From positions 5,067,501 to 5,131,500 of the forward strand of contig NC_021237.1 of NCBI RefSeq assembly GCF_000397205.1: a stretch of 64,000 nt of DNA. Direction: 5' to 3'. Every line of letters starts with the position of its first letter. The stretch's first letter is position 1. Below, piece by piece: positions 1-8,722 of this stretch. A program made the position numbers and the translations under genes. The stretch is from Pseudomonas protegens CHA0. GTDB lineage: Bacteria; Pseudomonadota; Gammaproteobacteria; Pseudomonadales; Pseudomonadaceae. Below the pieces are notes generated by a model, which was not told the origin of the DNA, made no database searches, and saw only the letters and a list, made by a program, of their open reading frames with translations.

Positions 1-1783
1 TCACTCGCGACCAGAAGCGGTGGAAGAAACCCTTGCTCGGATCGCGACTGAAGAAGCTGCCCCACAAGCCTTGCAGAGCCATGGGAATCACCGGCACCGG
101 GGTTTCCTCGAGAATCCGTGTCAGCCCGCCCTTGAACTCGTTGATCTGGCCATCGGCAGTCAGCTTGCCCTCGGGAAAAATGCACACCAGTTCGCCATCG
201 CGCAGGTACTGGGCAATGCGCTGGAAGGCTTTTTCATAGATCTGCAGGTCTTCATGCCGACCGGCGATGGGAATGGTTCCGGCGGTACGGAAGATGAAGT
301 TCAACACCGGCAGGTTGTAGATCTTGTAGTACATGACGAAGCGAATCGGCCGACGCACCGCACCGCCAATCAGCAAGGCATCGACGAAAGACACGTGGTT
401 GCACACCAGCAGGGCAGCGCCTTCATCAGGGATCAACTCCAGGTTGCGATGCTCAACGCGGTACATGGAATGGCTGAGCAGCCAGATCATGAAACGCATG
501 CTGAACTCGGGCACCACCTTGAAGATGTAGACGTTGACCGCAATGTTGAGCAGCGATACCACCAGGAACAGGTGGGGAATGGTCAGCTGGACCATGCTCA
601 GCATCACGATAGAGACAATCGCCGACACCACCATGAACAGCGCATTGAGAATGTTGTTGGCGGCTATCACCCGGGCTCGCTCGTTTTCCGGGGTACGGGA
701 CTGGATCAGGGCATACAGTGGCACTATATAGAAGCCGCCGAAGATCCCCAGGCCAAGGACATCGAACAGCACCCACCAGGCATGGGCAAAACCCAGCACT
801 TCAATCCAGCCATGACCCGTGGCGCTTTCCGGGATACCACCGGAATGCCACCACAGCAGCAGGCCGAACACCGTCAGGCCAAAGGAGCCGAACGGTACCA
901 GGCCGATCTCCACTTTGCGCCCCGACAGCTTCTCGCACAGCATCGAGCCTACGGCAATCCCCACCGAGAACACGGTCAGGATCAGGGTCACCACGGTCTC
1001 GTCGCCGTGCATCCACTCCTTGGCATAGGCCGGAATCTGGGTCAGGTAGATGGCGCCGACGAACCAGAACCAGGAGTTGCCGACAATCGAGCGCGACACC
1101 GCCGGGGTCTGCCCCAGCCCCAGGCGCAAGGTGGCCCAGGACTGGCTGAAGATATTCCAGTTCAGGCGCATCTCCGGGGTCGCCGCGGCAGCCCGGGGAA
1201 TGGCGCGGCTGGCCAGGTAGCCCAGTACCGCCACACCGATCATGGCGCTGGAGACTATCGGCGCGTAATGCTCCGAGGACATCATGACCCCAGCGCCGAT
1301 AGTACCGGCCAGGATCGCCAGGAACGTGCCCATTTCCACCAGGCCGTTGCCTCCCACCAATTCCTCTTCACGCAAGGCCTGGGGCAGGATCGAATATTTC
1401 ACCGGGCCAAACAGCGCCGAGTGGGTGCCCATGGCGAACAGTGCCACCAACATCAGCGACAGGTGATCGAAGGCGAAGCCCACCGCCCCCACCACCATGA
1501 TCGCGATCTCCCCCAGTTTGATCAGGCGGATCAGCGAGTCCTTGGCGAACTTCTCGCCAAACTGCCCGGCCAGGGCGGAAAACAGGAAGAACGGCAGGAT
1601 GAACAGCAAGGCACAGAGGTTGACCCAGATCGACCGGTCACCCTCGATGCTCAGCTTGTAGAGAATGGCCAGGATCAGCGACTGCTTGAAGATGTTGTCG
1701 TTGAAGGCACCGAGGGATTGCGTGATGAAAAACGGCAGGAACCGCCGCTTGCGAAGCAAGGTGAACTGCGAAGGGTGACTCAT
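1..1783 (-). CDS. MFS transporter / 1-acylglycerol-phosphate acyltransferase fusion (3' end outside window)
   Basis: Reading the minus strand from the ATG at 1783 gives 594 codons without a stop, running off the left edge. The first ~400 residues are an MFS transporter of the LplT type (start MSHPSQFTLLRKRRFLPFF, then about 12 hydrophobic segments). The last ~190 are a PlsC-like acyltransferase with the HX4D box (NHVSFVD) and the later FPEGK block. Known relatives flip lysophospholipids across the inner membrane and re-acylate them. Visible sequence ends just after GFFHRFWSRV, so probably only a few tens of residues are missing if this is the two-domain form. A third acyl-ACP synthetase domain, as in Aas, cannot be excluded. 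The 592-codon ORF on the opposite strand is a shadow. The TDT gene lies 83 bp upstream on the same strand. Confidence 0.88.
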   Translation of the reverse strand, partial: MSHPSQFTLLRKRRFLPFFITQSLGAFNDNIFKQSLILAILYKLSIEGDRSIWVNLCALLFILPFFLFSALAGQFGEKFAKDSLIRLIKLGEIAIMVVGAVGFAFDHLSLMLVALFAMGTHSALFGPVKYSILPQALREEELVGGNGLVEMGTFLAILAGTIGAGVMMSSEHYAPIVSSAMIGVAVLGYLASRAIPRAAAATPEMRLNWNIFSQSWATLRLGLGQTPAVSRSIVGNSWFWFVGAIYLTQIPAYAKEWMHGDETVVTLILTVFSVGIAVGSMLCEKLSGRKVEIGLVPFGSFGLTVFGLLLWWHSGGIPESATGHGWIEVLGFAHAWWVLFDVLGLGIFGGFYIVPLYALIQSRTPENERARVIAANNILNALFMVVSAIVSIVMLSMVQLTIPHLFLVVSLLNIAVNVYIFKVVPEFSMRFMIWLLSHSMYRVEHRNLELIPDEGAALLVCNHVSFVDALLIGGAVRRPIRFVMYYKIYNLPVLNFIFRTAGTIPIAGRHEDLQIYEKAFQRIAQYLRDGELVCIFPEGKLTADGQINEFKGGLTRILEETPVPVIPMALQGLWGSFFSRDPSKGFFHRFWSRV

Positions 1784-1866
1784 CTTCCATGTCCCTGAGT
1801 GGCGTGGATACTGTTATTGGAATGTCGAATATCGATCCAGGCCACAACCTTACCTATCTTTGCCGA

Positions 1867-3018
1867 TTATTTCCGTAACCCCGCAATGCACGGCGAGACA
1901 AACAGCTCTCCTTTATAAGCCCCCTGAACCGTGCGCTTGGCCACGATCAGCCACATTACCGCCAGCGCCGCTACCAGTACCGCGCCAAACACACTGAAAA
2001 ACCCCAGGTGCAAGGTGCTGCCCAGTTTAAGGGTGGCCAGCGAATACACGCCCAGAGGAAAGGTAAAGCCCCACCAGCCAAGATTGAAGGGTATGCCTTC
2101 GCGCAGGTAACGGCGGGTGATGAGCACCGCCATCAACATCCACCACAGACCGAACCCCCACAGTGTGAGCCCCGCCACCAGGCCCAGGCCGGCGGCAATC
2201 TCACCGACGCCGGGCAAGCCATTGGCGGCGAAGATCGCCGGTGCATCGGCGCCCAGCACTAGCATGCCCAGGGCACCGGTGCCGATTGGCCCCAGGGCCA
2301 GCCAGCTCGACGCTGCCATGCTTTCATGGGGCAGTTTGTGCAGCGCCATGCGCAACAGCAAGATGGTCAGGATGCTGAACGCCACCGGCAGCGAAAAGGC
2401 CCACAGCACGTAGCTGGTGCTGAGCATTACCAACTGTCCGTGGGCATCCAGCAGATGAGGCGCAAGCAGGCCGCCACTGGCCGCCGCCACTTCGGCCGCC
2501 ACCACCGGCAGCAGCCAGACCGCGGTCATCTGGTCGATGCTGTGTTCCTGGCGGGTGAACATCATGTAGGGAATCAGGATCCCGCAGGCCAGGGACATGG
2601 CCACATCCAGCCACCACAGCAGTTGCGCCACCTCCACCACACCATCGCCCCAGCGAGGCATGCCGAACACCAGCAAGCCATTGATGATGGTCGCCAGGCC
2701 CATGGGGATGGTGCCGAAGAACATCGAGACCGTGGAGTGCCCGAAAATCCGCCGCGCCTCGTCGAAGAACAGTACCCAGCGCGCGGTATACATCGCGGTA
2801 AACAACAGGAACAGGGCGATGGTCAGCCACCAGAAACCCTCTGCCACCTGGTGCAAGCCGGGAACCTCGGCCGGCCACTGGGCCAGCGCCAAGGCCAGAA
2901 CCCCGGTGCCCATAGTGGCGGCGAACCAGTTGGGGGTGAATTGGCGAATGGCTTCGAGGGGATGCGGCAGATGGCTCAATGGCCGGTGGCCGCTTTTAAC
3001 GCTATTGGGGCATGTCAT
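1867..3018 (-). CDS. TDT-family transporter (tellurite-resistance/dicarboxylate, SLAC1/TehA-like)
   Basis: The 383-residue product is almost entirely hydrophobic, with about ten predicted membrane segments and the family start FTPNWFAATMGTGVLALAL after a short cytoplasmic N-terminus. TDT proteins are inner-membrane channels or transporters for small anions; characterised members move malate, sulfite or tellurite-related species. The substrate here is not evident. The ATG at 3018 follows AGGAGACACAACC on the minus strand, a good ribosome-binding site. The upstream 238 bp is AT-rich and contains a 6-bp-arm inverted repeat. The MFS/acyltransferase gene follows 83 bp downstream in the same direction, but nothing shows a shared function. 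Confidence 0.85.
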   Translation of the reverse strand: MTCPNSVKSGHRPLSHLPHPLEAIRQFTPNWFAATMGTGVLALALAQWPAEVPGLHQVAEGFWWLTIALFLLFTAMYTARWVLFFDEARRIFGHSTVSMFFGTIPMGLATIINGLLVFGMPRWGDGVVEVAQLLWWLDVAMSLACGILIPYMMFTRQEHSIDQMTAVWLLPVVAAEVAAASGGLLAPHLLDAHGQLVMLSTSYVLWAFSLPVAFSILTILLLRMALHKLPHESMAASSWLALGPIGTGALGMLVLGADAPAIFAANGLPGVGEIAAGLGLVAGLTLWGFGLWWMLMAVLITRRYLREGIPFNLGWWGFTFPLGVYSLATLKLGSTLHLGFFSVFGAVLVAALAVMWLIVAKRTVQGAYKGELFVSPCIAGLRK

Positions 3019-3256
3019 GGTTGTGTCTCCTGTCCTCCGATGAGGTAGGAAACATGGTAGAACCTAATCGAATATCTATATAACGGGTAATTTCTCTATC
3101 TGTTATCTATTTTGCAGATAAACATCTATGCCACGGCCCCAGGAGCGATCACCACAATCGGACCGCGCCCGGCGACACGCCCGTATCTGATTGGCGTACA
3201 GTACCTCTCCCCTGCGGCTTCCCAGGCACAATCCCGCAGCCCTTGACGCCTGGGGC
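3019..3256. promoter_or_regulatory. Intergenic promoter region before the TDT gene
   Basis: The 238-bp gap holds an AT-rich patch (about 3060-3125) unlike its GC-rich surroundings. It contains TATCTG (3097-3102) and CAGATA (3115-3120) as an inverted pair 12 bp apart, and further TATCT/AGATA steps nearby, suggesting a regulator site for the minus-strand TDT gene. The MFS gene ends convergent to nothing here; a GGGGCT/AGCCCC hairpin spans its stop codon region near 3255-3270. Confidence 0.4.
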
Positions 3257-4462
3257 TCAAAGCCCCGACGCCCCACACGCCGCCACCGGGCGCTGGCGTA
3301 TCAGGGCCAGCAGCGCCCCGAGGGACAAGAGAACCAGTACCGCACCATAGCCGTCAGTAGTAGCGATCAGGCCGAAGCTGCGGGTCAGGTTGCCAGCCAA
3401 CAACGCCGGCAGGCAAAAGGCCAGGTAGCTCAGCACATAAAACGCTGACATCAGGCCCGCACGCTCATGAGGCAGGGCCAGTGGTACCACACTGCGCAGC
3501 GCACCGAGAAAACCGGCGCCAAAGCCGCTGCCCAGCACCAAGGTGCCAAAGAAGAACAACAGCAGGCTGGCGCTATGCACCGCAGCAAGGATCAGCATCA
3601 CTCCCGCCGCCAGCATCCCGGCGCCCAGGCGCAGCACCCTGTCTGCAGGATGCTGACGCAGGGAATAGATCATCAGTGCGCCGCTGAGTGTCAGCACCGC
3701 CACCAGGCCACCGCCGATCAGGTTCGAGGTAGAGCCGGTCGCCGCACGGACCAGCGAAGGCGCCAGCGACAGATAAAAGCCGCCCACCGCCCACACCGCC
3801 ACGTCCACCGGCAAGGCCAGCCATAACGCGCGCCGCGCTTGCATCGGCACATGCAGCGTGGGTTTCAGCGACGCCCAGGCACCGGGTTGCGGGCTGACAC
3901 TTTCCGGCAAGCGCCAGACATACCCGGCCTGGAGCACGAACACCCCGAGCAGCAGCCAGTAGCTCAATTGCAGCGGCCAGGGCGCAAACTCCACCAACAG
4001 GCTGGCCCCCATGGCTCCACAGGCCATGCCCAATAGCGGCGCAACGCTATTGACCAACGGCCCCTGCTGGCGATCGGTATCCAGCAGGGCCGCCCCCAGC
4101 ACACTGGTGGCCATGCCGGTGGCAAAGCCTTGCATCACCCGCGCGGCAATCAGCCACTGCACTCCGCTTTCATTGATGAACAGCAACATCGCCAGGATAT
4201 TGAGCAGTAAGGCGACAAAAATCACCGGTCGCCGCCCCAGGTGATCCGACAGCGACCCTACGGTCAGCAGAGCCGCCAGCAGGCTCATCGCGTAGACCCC
4301 GAATATCAGGGTCAGCACCGCCGGGGAAAAGTGCAGGTTTTCCTGATACAGGTGGTACAGCGGGGTCGGTACGCTGGAGGCAGCCAGAAAACTCAACAGG
4401 GTAATAGCCAGAAACACCAGACTGCGACGGTTGGACACGCAAGTGTCGATAGCACCAGACAT
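3257..4462 (-). CDS. MFS efflux transporter
   Basis: The 401-residue protein has the MFS layout: about 12 hydrophobic segments and the motif-A-like loop GSLSDHLGRRPVI after the second segment. The start SNRRSLVFLAITLLSFLAASSVPTPLYHLYQ resembles drug/metabolite exporters in which PTPLY follows the first segment. It is transcribed divergently from the TetR gene at 4555, and the 92 bp between them carries two related 19-bp palindromes. That layout is the usual one for a TetR-controlled efflux pump. The substrate cannot be told from sequence. Confidence 0.85.
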   Translation of the reverse strand: MSGAIDTCVSNRRSLVFLAITLLSFLAASSVPTPLYHLYQENLHFSPAVLTLIFGVYAMSLLAALLTVGSLSDHLGRRPVIFVALLLNILAMLLFINESGVQWLIAARVMQGFATGMATSVLGAALLDTDRQQGPLVNSVAPLLGMACGAMGASLLVEFAPWPLQLSYWLLLGVFVLQAGYVWRLPESVSPQPGAWASLKPTLHVPMQARRALWLALPVDVAVWAVGGFYLSLAPSLVRAATGSTSNLIGGGLVAVLTLSGALMIYSLRQHPADRVLRLGAGMLAAGVMLILAAVHSASLLLFFFGTLVLGSGFGAGFLGALRSVVPLALPHERAGLMSAFYVLSYLAFCLPALLAGNLTRSFGLIATTDGYGAVLVLLSLGALLALIRQRPVAACGASGL

Positions 4463-4476
4463 AAGCTCGCTCCACT

Positions 4477-4495
4477 AAAGCTAATATTTTGCTTT
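4477..4495. promoter_or_regulatory. Operator-like 19-bp palindrome (TetR site 1)
   Basis: AAAGCTAATATTTTGCTTT is an imperfect palindrome of form AAAGC-N-AA-N3-TT-N-GCTTT. It lies 15 bp upstream of the MFS start codon and has a second copy at 4523-4541. The position fits repression by the divergently encoded TetR protein; binding itself is inferred. Confidence 0.6.
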
Positions 4496-4522
4496 TGTGC
4501 AGTGTGCTACCCGCCAATGCTT

Positions 4523-4541
4523 AAAGCAAATTCTTTGTGTT
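4523..4541. promoter_or_regulatory. Operator-like palindrome (TetR site 2)
   Basis: AAAGCAAATTCTTTGTGTT keeps the left half (AAAGC), the AA and TT steps and part of the right half of the site at 4477-4495. It ends 13 bp before the tetR start. The left part also forms GCTTAAAGC (4519-4527), an odd-length perfect palindrome. Two sites 46 bp apart would let one regulator control both genes. Confidence 0.5.
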
Positions 4542-4554
4542 AAGGTGCCGCCCC

Positions 4555-5100
4555 ATGGCTATCAAAGAAGGTTTGCGCCCAGGCGGCCGTAGCGCCCGGG
4601 TCCAGGAATCCATTCACACCGCGGTCCGCGAGCTCCTTGAAGAGCAGGATCGCTCGTCCCTCACCGTGCCGCAGATCGCCGCCCGAGCAGGCGTCACTCC
4701 GTCGACCATCTACCGGCGCTGGGGCGACCTGTCGGCCCTGCTGGCCGATGTCGCCCTGGAACGAATGCGCCCGGACAGCGAACCGGCCAATACCGGCAGC
4801 CTGCGCGGCGACCTGCGGGCCTGGGCCGAACAGTATCTGGACGAAATGAGCTCGGAGCCCGGGCGCAACATGATGCGCGATGTGCAATGCAGCGCGACCC
4901 CGGGCTATTGCGTGACCATCCTCAGCGGGCAGTTGCAGTGCATCCTCGAGCGCTATCAGGGCCACACGGAACACCTGCCGGACATCGACCGCCTGCTGAA
5001 CCTGCTGGTAGCACCGACAGTGTTTCGCATCCTGTTCTCCGCCACGCCACTGCCGGTTCAGGAACTCCATGAACTGATCGAGATCGCTCTGCAGCCGTAG
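4555..5100 (+). CDS. TetR/AcrR-family transcriptional regulator
   Basis: The 181-residue protein starts at the ATG at 4555. It has an N-terminal TetR helix-turn-helix (LTVPQIAARAGVTPSTIYRRWGD, about residues 36-58) and a C-terminal ligand-binding region typical of TetR_C proteins, ending in FSATPLPVQELHELIEIALQP. It most likely represses the divergent MFS gene and itself through the palindromes in the 92-bp gap. The inducer is unknown. An in-frame start six codons upstream (4537) exists but would overlap the second operator, so 4555 is preferred. Confidence 0.88.
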   Translation: MAIKEGLRPGGRSARVQESIHTAVRELLEEQDRSSLTVPQIAARAGVTPSTIYRRWGDLSALLADVALERMRPDSEPANTGSLRGDLRAWAEQYLDEMSSEPGRNMMRDVQCSATPGYCVTILSGQLQCILERYQGHTEHLPDIDRLLNLLVAPTVFRILFSATPLPVQELHELIEIALQP

Positions 5101-5233
5101 CCCTTCCCCGCCTCGGCTCAGCCCTGCGACATCAGGCCGCGCTGATACCTTGGTCGACACTGACGCCAATCCAACATCGTGCCAGACTGTCTGGCCGGGC
5201 TGAGGTGCCCGGTGTCTTTGTTCCGGAGTTTCC

Positions 5234-8200
5234 ATGTCGTTGTCCAGCGGGCTGATCGCCGCCGTTGCCCTGGCCTATATGGCCATCATGTTCGCCATCG
5301 CCTTCTACGGTGACCGCCGCAGCGCGCCACTTCCGCCGCGGGTGCGGGCCTGGGTATACAGCCTGTCGCTGGCTGTCTACTGCACCAGCTGGACCTTCTT
5401 TGGCGCGGTGGGCCAGGCGGCCGAGCAGCTCTGGGCCTTCCTGCCGATCTACCTCGGCCCCATCCTGCTGCTGGTGTTCGCCCCCTGGGTGCTGCAGAAG
5501 ATGGTGATGATCAGCAAGCAGGAGAACATCACCTCGATCGCCGACTTCATTGCTGCCCGCTATGGCAAATCCCAGTCGCTGGCGGTGGTGGTGGCACTGA
5601 TCTGCCTGGTGGGGGTACTGCCCTACATCGCCCTGCAGCTCAAGGGCATCGTGCTTGGGGTCAACCTGCTGATCGGTGCCGGTGCAGACGCCATGGGCAC
5701 CCGCGCCCAGGACACGGCGCTGATCGTGTCGCTGATCCTGGCCCTGTTCACCATCGTCTTCGGGACCCGCAACCTCGATGCCACCGAGCACCACCGCGGC
5801 ATGGTACTGGCGATTGCCTTCGAATCCCTGGTCAAGCTGTTTGCCTTTCTCGCCGTCGGCGCCTTCGTCACCTTCGGCCTCTATGACGGCTTCGACGACC
5901 TGTTCAACCAGGCCATGCTGGCTCCGCGCCTGGAGCAGTACTGGAAGGAAACCATCAACTGGCCGTCGATGGTGGTGCAAACCGGGGTGGCGATGATGGC
6001 GATCATCTGCCTGCCGCGGCAGTTCCACGTCACCGTGGTGGAAAACATCGAACCCCAGGATCTGCGCCTGGCCAAATGGGTGTTCCCGGCGTACCTGGCC
6101 CTCGCCGCGCTGTTCGTGGTGCCCATCGCCCTCGCCGGGCAGATGCTCCTGCCCAGCAGCGTATTGCCGGACTCCTTCGTCATCAGTCTGCCCCTGGCCC
6201 AGGCCCACCCCGCCCTGGCTCTGCTGGCATTCATCGGCGGCGCCTCGGCGGCCACCGGCATGGTGATCGTCGCCAGCGTGGCACTGTCCACCATGGTCTC
6301 CAACGACATGCTGCTGCCCTGGCTGTTGCGCCACAAGAATGCCGAGCGGCCGTTCGAAGTATTCCGCCACTGGATGCTCTCGGTGCGCCGGGTGAGCATC
6401 GTGGTCATCCTGTTGCTGGCCTACGTCAGCTATCGCCTGCTGGGCTCCACCGCCAGCCTGGCCACCATCGGCCAGATCGCCTTCGCCGCCGTGACCCAAC
6501 TGGCACCGGCCATGCTCGGCGCGCTGTACTGGAAACAGGCCAACCGCCGCGGTGTATTCGCGGGCCTGGCTGCCGGTACCTTCATCTGGTTCTACACCCT
6601 GATCCTGCCCATCGCCGCCCACAGCCTGGGCTGGTCCCTGAGCAGTTTCCCCGGCCTGGCCTGGCTGCACGGCAATCCGCTGAACCTGCCGATCACCCCG
6701 CTGACCCAAGGCGTAGTGCTGTCCCTGGCGGGCAACTTCACCCTGTTCGCCTGGGTTTCGGTGCTCTCGCGCACCCGAGTCTCCGAGCACTGGCAGGCCG
6801 GACGCTTCATCGGCCAGGAAATCAGCGGCCGCCTCAGCTCCCGCTCGATGCTGGCGGTACAGATCGACGACCTGCTGAAACTGGCCGCGCGTTTTGTCGG
6901 TGAGGAACGTGCGCGCCAGAGCTTCATCCGCTTCGCCTATCGTCAGGGCAAAGGCTTCAACCCGAACCAGAATGCCGACGGCGAGTGGATCGCCCATACC
7001 GAGCGCCTGCTGGCCGGTGTGCTCGGCGCCTCTTCCACCCGCGCGGTGGTCAAGGCCGCCATTGAAGGCCGGGAGATGCAGCTCGAAGACGTGGTGCGCA
7101 TCGCCGACGAAGCCTCCGAGGTGCTGCAGTTCAACCGGGCCCTGCTGCAAGGGGCGATTGAAAACATTACCCAGGGCATCAGCGTGGTCGATCAGTCGCT
7201 GAAGCTGGTGGCCTGGAACCGCCGCTACCTGGAGCTGTTCAACTACCCCGATGGGCTGATCAGCGTGGGCCGGCCAATTGCCGACATCATTCGTCACAAT
7301 GCCGAGCGCGGCCTGTGCGGACCTGGCGAGGCGGAAGTCCATGTGGCCCGGCGCCTGCACTGGATGCGCCAGGGTCGGGCTCATACGTCCGAGCGGCTGT
7401 TCCCCAATGGCCGGGTCATCGAACTGATCGGCAACCCCATGCCCGGCGGCGGCTTTGTCATGAGCTTCACCGACATCACCCCGTTCCGCGAAGCCGAGCA
7501 GGCCCTCACCGAGGCCAATGAAGGGCTGGAACAAAGAGTGGCTGAGCGTACCCACGAACTGTCGCAACTCAACGCAGCACTGACTGAGGCCAAGGGCACG
7601 GCGGAAGCGGCCAACCAGTCGAAGACGCGTTTTCTGGCCGCGGTCAGCCACGATCTGATGCAACCGCTGAACGCCGCGCGCCTGTTCTCCGCGGCCCTGT
7701 CCCACCAGGACGACGGCCTGTCCGCCGAAGCCCAGCAACTGGTGCAGCATCTGGACAGTTCGTTGCGCTCCGCCGAGGACCTGATCAGCGACCTGCTGGA
7801 CATCTCGCGCCTGGAAAACGGCAAGATCACCCCTGATCGCAAGCCCTTTGCTCTCAACGAACTGTTCGACACCCTGGGAGCCGAATTCAAGGCCCTGGCC
7901 CAGGAACAGGGCTTGCAGTTCCGGGTGCGCGGCAGCCATCTGCGCATCGACAGCGACAGCAAGCTGCTACGTCGGGTGCTGCAGAACTTTCTGACCAATG
8001 CCTTCCGTTACGCCAAGGGCCCCGTTTTACTGGGAGTGCGCCGCCGTGGTGAAACGTTGAGCCTGGAAGTCTGGGACCGGGGGCCGGGCATTCCCCAGGA
8101 CAAGCAGCAGGTGATCTTCGAGGAGTTCAAGCGCCTGGACAGCCACCAGACCCGCGCCGAGAAAGGCCTGGGCCTGGGCCTGGCGATTGCCGATGGCCTG

Positions 8201-8707
8201 TGCCGGGTGCTCGGCCATCCGTTGCAGGTACGTTCCTGGCCCGGCAAAGGCAGCGTATTCAGCGTCAGCGTACCCCTGGCCCGCAGCAGCGTGGTGGCTC
8301 CAGGCAAGGCAGCCGAGCTCAACGGCCAGTCCCTCAATGGCGGGCAAGTGCTCTGCGTCGATAATGAAGACAGCATTCTGATCGGCATGAACAGCCTGCT
8401 CACCCGCTGGGGCTGCCAGGTCTGGACCGCCCGCAACCGCGAGGAATGCGCGGCGCTGCTCAAAGAAGGCATCCGCCCGCAACTGGCCCTGGTGGACTAC
8501 CACCTGGATAACGGCGAGACCGGAACCGAGGTCATGGCCTGGCTGCGCACGCAACTGGGCGAGCCGGTACCGGGGGTCGTGATCAGTGCCGATGGGCGCC
8601 CTGAAATGGTCGCCCAGGTCCATGCAGCGGGCCTGGACTATCTGGCCAAGCCGGTGAAGCCGGCGGCCTTGCGCGCCCTGCTGAGCCGGCACCTGCCCCT
8701 GGGCTGA
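5234..8707 (+). CDS. mxtR: Hybrid sensor histidine kinase with SSS-transporter domain and receiver (MxtR-like)
   Basis: The 1157-residue protein has an N-terminal sodium:solute-symporter-like domain of about 12-13 membrane segments (residues ~1-500). A linker and PAS domain follow (ALLQGAIENITQGISVVDQ, from ~635), then a coiled coil and a kinase core with phospho-His806 in VSHDLMQPLNAAR. The N box (LQNFLTNAFRYAKG) and G boxes (DRGPGIP; GLGLGLAIADG) are intact. The C-terminal receiver has Asp1088 in LALVDYHLD. Size and order match P. aeruginosa PA3271 (MxtR), a sensor tied to MexEF-OprN/quinolone signalling and, with ErdR, to acetate use; the orthology is from memory. CbrA is related but lacks the receiver. 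No response-regulator gene is adjacent. A CCGGAG site precedes the ATG. Confidence 0.85.
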   Translation: MSLSSGLIAAVALAYMAIMFAIAFYGDRRSAPLPPRVRAWVYSLSLAVYCTSWTFFGAVGQAAEQLWAFLPIYLGPILLLVFAPWVLQKMVMISKQENITSIADFIAARYGKSQSLAVVVALICLVGVLPYIALQLKGIVLGVNLLIGAGADAMGTRAQDTALIVSLILALFTIVFGTRNLDATEHHRGMVLAIAFESLVKLFAFLAVGAFVTFGLYDGFDDLFNQAMLAPRLEQYWKETINWPSMVVQTGVAMMAIICLPRQFHVTVVENIEPQDLRLAKWVFPAYLALAALFVVPIALAGQMLLPSSVLPDSFVISLPLAQAHPALALLAFIGGASAATGMVIVASVALSTMVSNDMLLPWLLRHKNAERPFEVFRHWMLSVRRVSIVVILLLAYVSYRLLGSTASLATIGQIAFAAVTQLAPAMLGALYWKQANRRGVFAGLAAGTFIWFYTLILPIAAHSLGWSLSSFPGLAWLHGNPLNLPITPLTQGVVLSLAGNFTLFAWVSVLSRTRVSEHWQAGRFIGQEISGRLSSRSMLAVQIDDLLKLAARFVGEERARQSFIRFAYRQGKGFNPNQNADGEWIAHTERLLAGVLGASSTRAVVKAAIEGREMQLEDVVRIADEASEVLQFNRALLQGAIENITQGISVVDQSLKLVAWNRRYLELFNYPDGLISVGRPIADIIRHNAERGLCGPGEAEVHVARRLHWMRQGRAHTSERLFPNGRVIELIGNPMPGGGFVMSFTDITPFREAEQALTEANEGLEQRVAERTHELSQLNAALTEAKGTAEAANQSKTRFLAAVSHDLMQPLNAARLFSAALSHQDDGLSAEAQQLVQHLDSSLRSAEDLISDLLDISRLENGKITPDRKPFALNELFDTLGAEFKALAQEQGLQFRVRGSHLRIDSDSKLLRRVLQNFLTNAFRYAKGPVLLGVRRRGETLSLEVWDRGPGIPQDKQQVIFEEFKRLDSHQTRAEKGLGLGLAIADGLCRVLGHPLQVRSWPGKGSVFSVSVPLARSSVVAPGKAAELNGQSLNGGQVLCVDNEDSILIGMNSLLTRWGCQVWTARNREECAALLKEGIRPQLALVDYHLDNGETGTEVMAWLRTQLGEPVPGVVISADGRPEMVAQVHAAGLDYLAKPVKPAALRALLSRHLPLG

Positions 8708-8722
8708 CGGGCCTTTGGCGGA

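Noticed and set aside
20..1798. 592-codon open frame on the plus strand
   Set aside because: It is antisense to the MFS/acyltransferase gene, whose minus-strand translation has clear motifs. High third-position GC produces long shadow frames.
3129..3191. Short plus-strand ORF of 20 codons before the TDT gene
   Set aside because: No ribosome-binding site, Arg-rich chance-like product.
5132..7939. 935-codon open frame antisense to mxtR
   Set aside because: Low-complexity His/Gln/Gly composition and no domains; mxtR on the other strand is certain.
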